From: Brachyhypopomus gauderio
Taxonomy: Eukaryota > Chordata > Actinopteri > Gymnotiformes > Hypopomidae
DNA length: 64,000 bases
Direction of reading: 5' to 3'
Assembly: GCF_052324685.1 (NCBI RefSeq)
Contig: NC_135226.1
Coordinates: 16,765,384 to 16,829,383, forward strand
This document shows positions 57,685 to 64,000 of this stretch, piece after piece. The translations under genes and the position numbers were made by a program. The notes beneath the pieces were generated by a model. It saw only the letters and a list, made by a program, of their open reading frames with translations. It ran no database searches and had not been told where the DNA came from. Position 1 is the stretch's first letter. The number at the start of each line of letters is the position of its first letter.

Positions 57685-60045
57685 CTACTTAGTTTTCTTC
57701 GCCGTTGCCAGTGTATCATGAAGTTTTGATACACATTTTTCATACTGGTCCATCACTAATGTACCATTTTCATCAAAAAATGCCCCCACAGACTTCGTGA
57801 ACTCTGTCTCCCTGAAACGCTTGGTTTTCCCATCTGTAAAGGAGACTTTCAGGGTGTATTGGTCATCAAACCTACAGAAAACATTTCAGTAATTTAGTAG
57901 ATATCTGAAAATGAACAGAAAATGTATTAGCAAACATTTAACTGACAAAAGTAAAATGGAAAAGAAGCTGCACCTTTTAAGACTGGAAGAAAGCTGCCAC
58001 ATGTGGTCTGGGTCCATGCCAGCTGGGTCTTTTTGAACAGCCACAAGAAATATGTTTTTCTCTTTGTAGGAGGTATACAAGGTTAGGATGCCCATCATTA
58101 TAAAATATGTATGATTTTATTAAGGAAAGAACAATGAAACCTCAGATCTGAGATATATACATATTAGTTATATATTATATATTAGTTTCAGTTGTTTGAT
58201 CTTGAGTTTTAAAACTCTCCATCAGTTGTAAAACTCCACCCATCACCCCAGCCAAATTTCAGAGTAAATTAAATACATAATGTGTAAATGTATAGCAACC
58301 TACAAAAGTCTAAATGATTAATGTTCAAACTTTCATGTTAGCTTCAGCTTTGGTTTGGAATTTTAGACATTTTCCATCAAGATGACCATCACAAACCCTT
58401 TTTTTTTACCCTTTGTATATTTAACTTTTTTAATTTAACTTATCATTTAGGAATATACAGACCATTTTAGAACAGAGTTTGAGCTTTAAAGCATTCACCT
58501 TCAACAAAAATATTCATTTTTTGGCAAGACCGCTTACTCTTAAGCTTTAAAGGATATGAAATAACACAACATGCCAGAACTGGTTTGGACTCTGGAAAGG
58601 GGTGTAGGTAGTCCCATATTAAAGCTACTATAGCAAAAAGGCAGGAGATTGTGCAAATGAAGAGACGTCCATCCACGAGGTTGAAGTTTTCAACATAACC
58701 ATACTTCTCAATGAGAACCTGTCATAAGGGGGATATGTTGGTAAATAAAGGAATAATGTAGTGTAATCCCAAAATGTCATAACGTTACCCTTTCTCTTTG
58801 ACCCACCTTCTTGGCTGCATCATCAAGAGAATTCTTCACAGCCGCACCATCCCATTTGTCAATCTTCACAGGTTTTTCATCAATCCTCCACTAAAGATAC
58901 AAAATGTGACCACACATTTATCAACATTCATCTCCCCGCCATTCCCCTTTGAAATTCAGCACCTAGCTTTAACAAGAAACGACACAGGCACGCACAACAG
59001 CCATTTTGCACAGTTGACAAGATTCTTGGTTTTCATTATAGCAGTGCTATGCAGCAAGGAATAATGCTGAATATATGAAGAACACAAACATTGCTTTTTA
59101 GATATTGGATAAAAAGGGGATTTTGGCTTGCAGTTAACTGTAAAAATGTAATTATTGGTGTACGTTTCAGACAACCCATTAATTTGAGAGAATTTTTTTC
59201 TCGACTAAAGACCAAATTATATAATTATATTGCTTCAAATTCACCAACATTTATTGTGCTTCTTTAATTTTGCTGGAAATAGATTTTTTAGATACTGCTA
59301 GTTAGTTTAGTAAACTCATTAGTTATATCACACCCTTGGACCGCAAGCAGAACCCTTTTCATATATGCAATGTTATGAAATTATTCTTTATGCAAAATTA
59401 TTCGTCGTGCCATATGGTTTGTCTGGAGGTTGCTAGATAGCCAACCACCTGAAACTAGGCCTACTTCAAACCGGTTTTCGCTTTTAGAATACATTTGCCA
59501 ACAACTCGGACTCTTGCCGAATAACTTGAGATATGAACATTGATTATCCGTATCCAAAACAGCTTGTTGGTGAGCTAAATATCTTGAAACCGAGGACAGC
59601 AACGAACATTTGACCTGCACGTCCATTCATGCGGCAACTTGGTAGTCCATTTGGCGCAAATAACGGTATGTTGTGTGTGCGCTTCGACATTTCAACTGTA
59701 AATTAACGTTAAGCTTCGATACTGCATGTCCACATATATGCAAGTATATAACTTAATTATGCAGTTGACCAAATGGCTACAGTTATAGTCATACACACAG
59801 TTGACTGATTTCTAAAAGCGCACCGATTTCACGTTTCCGTTTTAACAACCCAGCTAACTAGCAGTTAGCAAGCTTGCTCTGTCACAGTGACCAAACGAGA
59901 TGATGGATAATTTTATCTGAAGGGACAATACTCGGCTGTTCTGCAAGTACAACGTCGACACAAACGTCCGTTGTGCCAAATGGAAAATGCAATAATTAAA
60001 TCTTACTTTTTCCAGTAGACTGTTCTTGCCGTTCTTGGCAGCCAT
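57685..60045 (-). CDS. spcs2: Signal peptidase complex subunit 2, complete
   Basis: Non-catalytic ER-membrane subunit of the signal peptidase complex, which removes signal peptides from secretory proteins. Five exons: 60007-60045, 58807-58890, 58558-58718, 57974-58108 and 57685-57871, together 606 bp (201 aa plus stop). The start is [13 protein letters not shown]. The family region '[20 protein letters not shown]' spans about residues 22-41; two membrane segments lie at about 60-80 and 95-112; the C-terminal cytosolic part begins '[11 protein letters not shown]' and includes '[15 protein letters not shown]'. The protein is shorter at the N-terminus than human SPCS2 (226 aa from memory). Three introns are GT-AG; the third is U12-type AT-AC (58109-58557), required for the reading frame VISYFIMMG. 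Phases agree at all joins. The AAGATGGCTGCC at the start codon also fits a YY1 site. Confidence 0.95.
58109..58557 (-). other. spcs2: U12-type AT-AC intron of spcs2
   Basis: Reading the minus strand, the intron starts ATATCCTTT (58557-58549), the exact minor-spliceosome donor, and ends TCATAC (..58109). The sequence TTCCTTAAT (58127-58119) differs at one base from the U12 branch consensus TTCCTTAAC and lies about 11 nt before the acceptor, the expected distance. No GT donor or AG acceptor at this junction keeps the conserved protein. Confidence 0.93.
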
Positions 60046-60049
60046 CTTG
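60034..60049 (-). promoter_or_regulatory. YY1-like site over the spcs2 start codon
   Basis: AAGATGGCTGCC on the minus strand matches the YY1 core (AANATGGC) and overlaps the ATG. Such placement is common in TATA-less housekeeping promoters; no TATA box is seen upstream. Confidence 0.4.
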
Positions 60050-62614
60050 TCTTCCTGGTCCCTTGCTGTGACCTGGCTCACTCTGATTGGCTATTCTGTA
60101 TAATAAGCGTCCAATCAAATGACCCTGCTTTGACTTTAGGTGCCTAAACTCCGTCCCTTATTTTTAAGGTTCTCAGAAATATTCGATAATTATTGAATAA
60201 TGAATCCAACAATGTTAATACTATATCAAAATTCACCTTCAGCATTTTTTAATGTTTGCGCTCTATGTATGTGCTTGCGGCTGGAACATCTTAAGGCTAC
60301 TAGCTCCCTACGTATGATTTCGTGAGACTGAAATGTTTTCAAGTTTGAAATAGGCTGTAGGTTCCGAGCATCTGCTAATCTTACTACATTGAATGCGAGG
60401 ATATTGATAGACAGCAATCAAGCAAAAATAAGTAGCCGTAAAGGCGCAGGAGGCCTTTGGCATAAATCACAATAAGATGCCAGATTCTGCTTTAGATTTG
60501 CTTGGATGTTGGTTAACATCTACTAGTCTATGGTCAATTAATTAGTCAAGTCACTGAAAATTACGTATGATAAATGTATAAGATCAAGAACTGAATATCA
60601 GTTGTATGTCTTCTCATTTTAAAAGTACTAACACGAGGGGTGTAACAGCAAATTCTGGGCCCTGTACACTCTCAATGTCAGTGGGCCCCTATTCGCTGAA
60701 TACATCTTTCTTGTGTAGGTACAAGACCAATATTATAAACTTAATGGCCTTATGTGATTATTAAAATAATCTCACCCCTTCCTTAATGCATGTGTAATAA
60801 TAAAAATGAGCACTCTGACCAGCAAGGAAAATTTTTTCTTTATCTTTTATTCACTCTGAATAAATGAATAAATGGTCAAAGTCTCACTTGATTTTCTTCC
60901 AGAGTCTGTTTCTTTGATCGTAACATCAACAAAACAGAATAAAGAATAAATGAAAATATCAATGTGAAATTTATATATATATATATCAGTTATATATATA
61001 TATGGTAGAAAGAAATTTAAACTTCAACTGAACTGGATTGCTACTTAATAGCCTTGAACTACCGTTAGTCATAAATCAGCCATATTAATTTGATTATCTA
61101 ACTTTATAAACACCAGACAATAATCCATTTTATATGCTTAATTTACTGAAATAGTGCTTACATGTCTTCCTGAACACATAAAAAAATAAAATGGAAAATA
61201 ATAAACTATGAATTGATATGCTACACTTCGTTTTGCTTACAGATCACAAGATAATCGCGTTCAGATAAACCAAGAGAACACTGTGGCTCAAAAGGCCAAA
61301 CCATTAAAATATTGTTTAGAAAAATAAACAATTTGTGTATTTGGTCCCATTATTCACATGATTTTCAGAGCAGACACAACATCCTCTAAACACCATCCAA
61401 CATATTTGTCAAATGTCAAATACTTTGAAGAGGTGAAGACAAGTGCAAGTTGAGCTGATCTGCTTCAATGCACACATTTGCAATATCCGCTTAAAACTCA
61501 GTTTCATTTAAAATCCATTGTACAGTACTGAAGCAAATCTAGAATGTCAGGTCATACATTCATAGACAAAGTCTATAGAAAATATGGTGATCTGTTTAAA
61601 TGGGAAATATCTGCAATTTTGGCACATTTATGAAACTTCATTAGAGACAATATAATTTTCAAAAATGTTTACAGTGATAATGAAGTGTAAGCAATGAATA
61701 TAGGACTGTTAATACATACAGTGCAAGTGTCTCACTTCTCTTTAAACAATAAAGGTGTAGCCTTGTTGAGTAAAAAAAAAATCCACTTTTCATAGTATGC
61801 ACACTTCCCAAAATAGTCATATGTAGTGAAAAATATTCAACTAGAGGAATAAAAATAAATGAAAGACAAAGTATCTCACATGTGCAAACATAATGCACAA
61901 CATGAAGGAAGCTCCTATAAAAGACATTTTTAAAAACAAAATCTCTCAAAGCAACATAGCACGCTTTTGTTTTTACTGAGACAATGAATGAGGTGAGTTG
62001 GATAATGTAGGTAAAGCTTTCATGGTGCGATCCAAATGTAAACATCTGGATATAAGCACTGCATGTGTCTCTTGGCCAGAAATTCAAGTCAGTATCATTG
62101 ACATCATTATATTGAGCACTTAAAATGTTTTGTTAATACCTAAACACAAAAAGGCATTTGCAGTTAAAAATTACAACTGCTACTCAGCATTTACATATTA
62201 GTGCCTTTTTGAATTTTAACAAAATAAAACATTAAATTTATAGCAATAATACACTGTATAAAGGTAGGCTATTTTACTTTATTCTAGACCCCAGTAAATC
62301 AAACAGTCCCAGGGCAGATTTTATGATGGGTATTTAGCCAGTGACAAGACTTTCTACAAATGGAACATGAAGCAAAATGAAAAGCATTAATGGCAAAGAT
62401 CAATGCCTTTAATTGTATCATATGAAACAGCTGCTGTTTTAGCACAATTATCTGAGAAACTCATTTTGTCATGCATTTTATGGAGAATAAAAATAATCAA
62501 GCATAGTTTCCACAGTCCCAGCGATATTCTCTAGCCCCAAATTACCTAGACTTGCATGCTCAATTTTCCTTTGCCCATCTCCCTCCAAAAAAGATCTATC
62601 TTCATTTAGGATTT
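60046..62614. other. Gene-free stretch between spcs2 and rnf169
   Basis: The first ~100 bp right of 60045 should be the spcs2 promoter. The part left of 62615 should be rnf169 3' UTR, of unknown length; AATAAA-type words near 60846-60870 and later are possible ends. An (AT)n microsatellite lies at 60971-61004. No other gene is recognised. Confidence 0.45.
60971..61004. repeat. (AT)n microsatellite
   Basis: Two ta/at runs separated by 'cagt', forming a potential cruciform. Confidence 0.85.
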
Positions 62615-63787
62615 CTAATTAAAATGTTTGATCCTTCTAGGAGTTCTTCCTGATCTGCGCGGACTGAGGACGGCTTTACCATCTACAGATACCCAGGAAC
62701 GTAGAAAATATTTATCAGAGCTAGTCTTATGCCTTTTGACCTGGCATTCTTTGTCAAATTGTCTTTGCAGCTTTAGTGCGAGTTCTCTGTCCTTTCTCTC
62801 TTGACACATCTTTTCAGCATACAAACCACTCTCCACACACTGTGTTTCAAAGGCATCACAGCATTCTGTTCTGGATATTTTTATCTTCCCAGTCTGTTCC
62901 AAATGTTTGGTTTTCTGGCTCCTTTTCTTGCCCCTTCTTGAGGTAGGTCTGTTGAACACATAACTCCTGACTGCATGCTCATCTCTCGAGTCCTGAAGCT
63001 CGTCAGTATTGTGATTATGACAACTTTCTCCAGCAGATGCATCAGTCATAGGCGATTTGAAGTTTTCATTTTGAAGCAGTTTTGAAGGTGCACAACGTGG
63101 TTCACAAGCACCACACAACTTGTGAGAATCCGAACTAGCTAACGTCGATTGGCCGTCAGGCTCCCTGCTACAATGATCGAAACTCAACCGTCGTTTATTC
63201 CTCAGCAAAGACTTTTCTCTCTGTTTTCCATAAATATCTATGTTTACACTGCATGTGCAATGCTGACCTTGTGATCCTTTTCCCACTGGAACTGAGTTAC
63301 AGGATTTACCATCTTTGTCTTCTCCAGAGCTTTGCTTGACAGGCAAAGAGTCAATCACTGGGCTTGTGATGGTGCCTTTCGACGTCACCTTGATACACTG
63401 ACGATCTATTTCAATCTGCTTCCACTTCTGTAGGATTGTGGGGCTGGCTTCGTAGCTGGTGGTCTTCTGCAGGCTCTGGGTTAAGTTCCTGGGAGTGGAC
63501 TTGACAATAGTGGGTTCCATTAGCCGGCCATCTGGTAGCCTCTTTGGTGGGGTGCACGGTGAGCAGACAATGGGTTTGAAGTGATTGAGCTCTTCTGAGA
63601 TGCTGTCATTGCTTTCTGGGCTGATAGACCGCTCTGGTTTAACATGAGGCACTAAGGAAGTAGCAGGAGAAGCAAGGATGGAACGCCAGTGGTGTCTCTT
63701 GTCAAGAGGAAGAACAGGTGCTGAGAAGGAGCGACTATTCTCAGAGGACAAGAGGATTCCGGCATTGTAACTATGAGCAATACTGGC
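62615..63787 (-). CDS. rnf169: E3 ubiquitin ligase RNF169, last exon only (5' part outside the window)
   Basis: RNF169 is a nuclear RNF168 paralogue that binds ubiquitylated H2A at DNA double-strand breaks and limits 53BP1 recruitment. This is the long last exon, about 385 codons, ending in RRIKHFN. Recognisable parts are 'SSENSRSFSAPVLPLDKR' near its start; Ser/Thr-rich linker with 'PDGRLMEPTIVKSTPRNL'; and at the C-terminus the ubiquitin-binding MIU helix 'KDRELALKLQRQFDKE' (about 62730-62790) followed by the 'YFLRS' Leu-Arg motif, the pair that gives RNF168/169 their nucleosome specificity. The acceptor is either the AAG ending at 63788 or the CAG ending at 63783. The RING finger lies in upstream exons not in this window; 63788-64000 is intron. 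RNF168 is the alternative, but neighbours and sequence favour RNF169. Confidence 0.88.
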   Translation of the reverse strand, partial: ASIAHSYNAGILLSSENSRSFSAPVLPLDKRHHWRSILASPATSLVPHVKPERSISPESNDSISEELNHFKPIVCSPCTPPKRLPDGRLMEPTIVKSTPRNLTQSLQKTTSYEASPTILQKWKQIEIDRQCIKVTSKGTITSPVIDSLPVKQSSGEDKDGKSCNSVPVGKGSQGQHCTCSVNIDIYGKQREKSLLRNKRRLSFDHCSREPDGQSTLASSDSHKLCGACEPRCAPSKLLQNENFKSPMTDASAGESCHNHNTDELQDSRDEHAVRSYVFNRPTSRRGKKRSQKTKHLEQTGKIKISRTECCDAFETQCVESGLYAEKMCQERKDRELALKLQRQFDKECQVKRHKTSSDKYFLRSWVSVDGKAVLSPRRSGRTPRRIKHFN

Positions 63788-64000
63788 CTTCAGTGAAGAG
63801 AAACACAGGAATAAGAATTTAGTAAGGAGACTTTAGAAGAGTTTGGAGAAATACTCTAGAAGAAGAGAAAGTGGGGTGGTCACTTGTGTCAAGATTACTC
63901 TTCCAAATGTGCAATATGTTTAGGACTGCACAAATCTCCACTGAAGTCATACCTTCTCTGGTGCTGAAAGGTGTGACTGAGCTCTTATTTTTCCTCTGCC
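63788..64000 (-). other. rnf169 intron (partial)
   Basis: Sequence upstream of the last rnf169 exon; no further exon is recognisable before the window end. Confidence 0.6.

Noticed and set aside
58480-58545. GT-type donor (AAGA/GTAAGC) for spcs2 exon 3
   Set aside because: It would insert residues absent from the family and no AG acceptor restores the FIMMGIL frame; the AT-AC pair fits exactly.
63743-63751. Start of the RNF169 reading at 63751
   Set aside because: The codon there is TTG inside a continuing exon; the protein extends upstream and the gene is cut by the window.

Overview
The window is vertebrate, almost certainly a ray-finned fish and plausibly an otophysan. The evidence is GT-AG split genes with introns of roughly 0.1-4 kb, single-exon olfactory receptor genes, and fish-type repeats: hAT, PIF/Harbinger with a CAG target duplication, Tc1-like, L2/Rex-type LINE tails and a tRNA-headed SINE. 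I cannot name the species from sequence alone.

Layout. 1-6.3 kb is repeat DNA: two copies of a ~2 kb unit offset by 2,554 bp, a minisatellite, a 101-bp tandem array, a solo LTR and a LINE endonuclease fragment. 6.3-21.6 kb holds two tandem olfactory receptor genes on the + strand (9218-10150 and 20629-21561), about 89% identical in protein. They are separated by heavily layered transposons. These include a young LTR element whose two 340-bp LTRs look identical (6477-9017), a second LTR element broken by a hAT (11579-14671), and a five-deep nest of insertions (15367-19351). From 24.6 kb onward four genes lie on the minus strand: pgm2l1 (complete, 14 exons, 618 aa), abcg4 (14 exons found, first exon uncertain), spcs2 (complete, 5 exons, 201 aa) and the last exon of rnf169 (cut by the window edge).

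Gene order. From memory, human PGM2L1, RNF169, SPCS2 and an OR gene lie near each other on 11q13, so the window keeps an old vertebrate neighbourhood, with abcg4 placed inside it. The genes are not an operon and have unrelated jobs: hexose bisphosphate synthesis (pgm2l1), sterol export (abcg4), ER signal peptide cleavage (spcs2), DNA-damage ubiquitin reading (rnf169) and smell (ORs).

Most notable: (1) a textbook U12-type AT-AC intron in spcs2; (2) a five-level nest of transposons, three levels of which have exact target-site duplications; (3) a 2.5-kb LTR element with a single gag-position ORF of unknown family and no pol, inserted 24 bp upstream of the TATA box of the first OR gene; (4) a hAT inserted into the putative TATA box of another LTR; (5) five LTRs in one window whose ends are of one type. 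All exon boundaries were read by eye from splice sites and protein family matches; no alignment or search was run.
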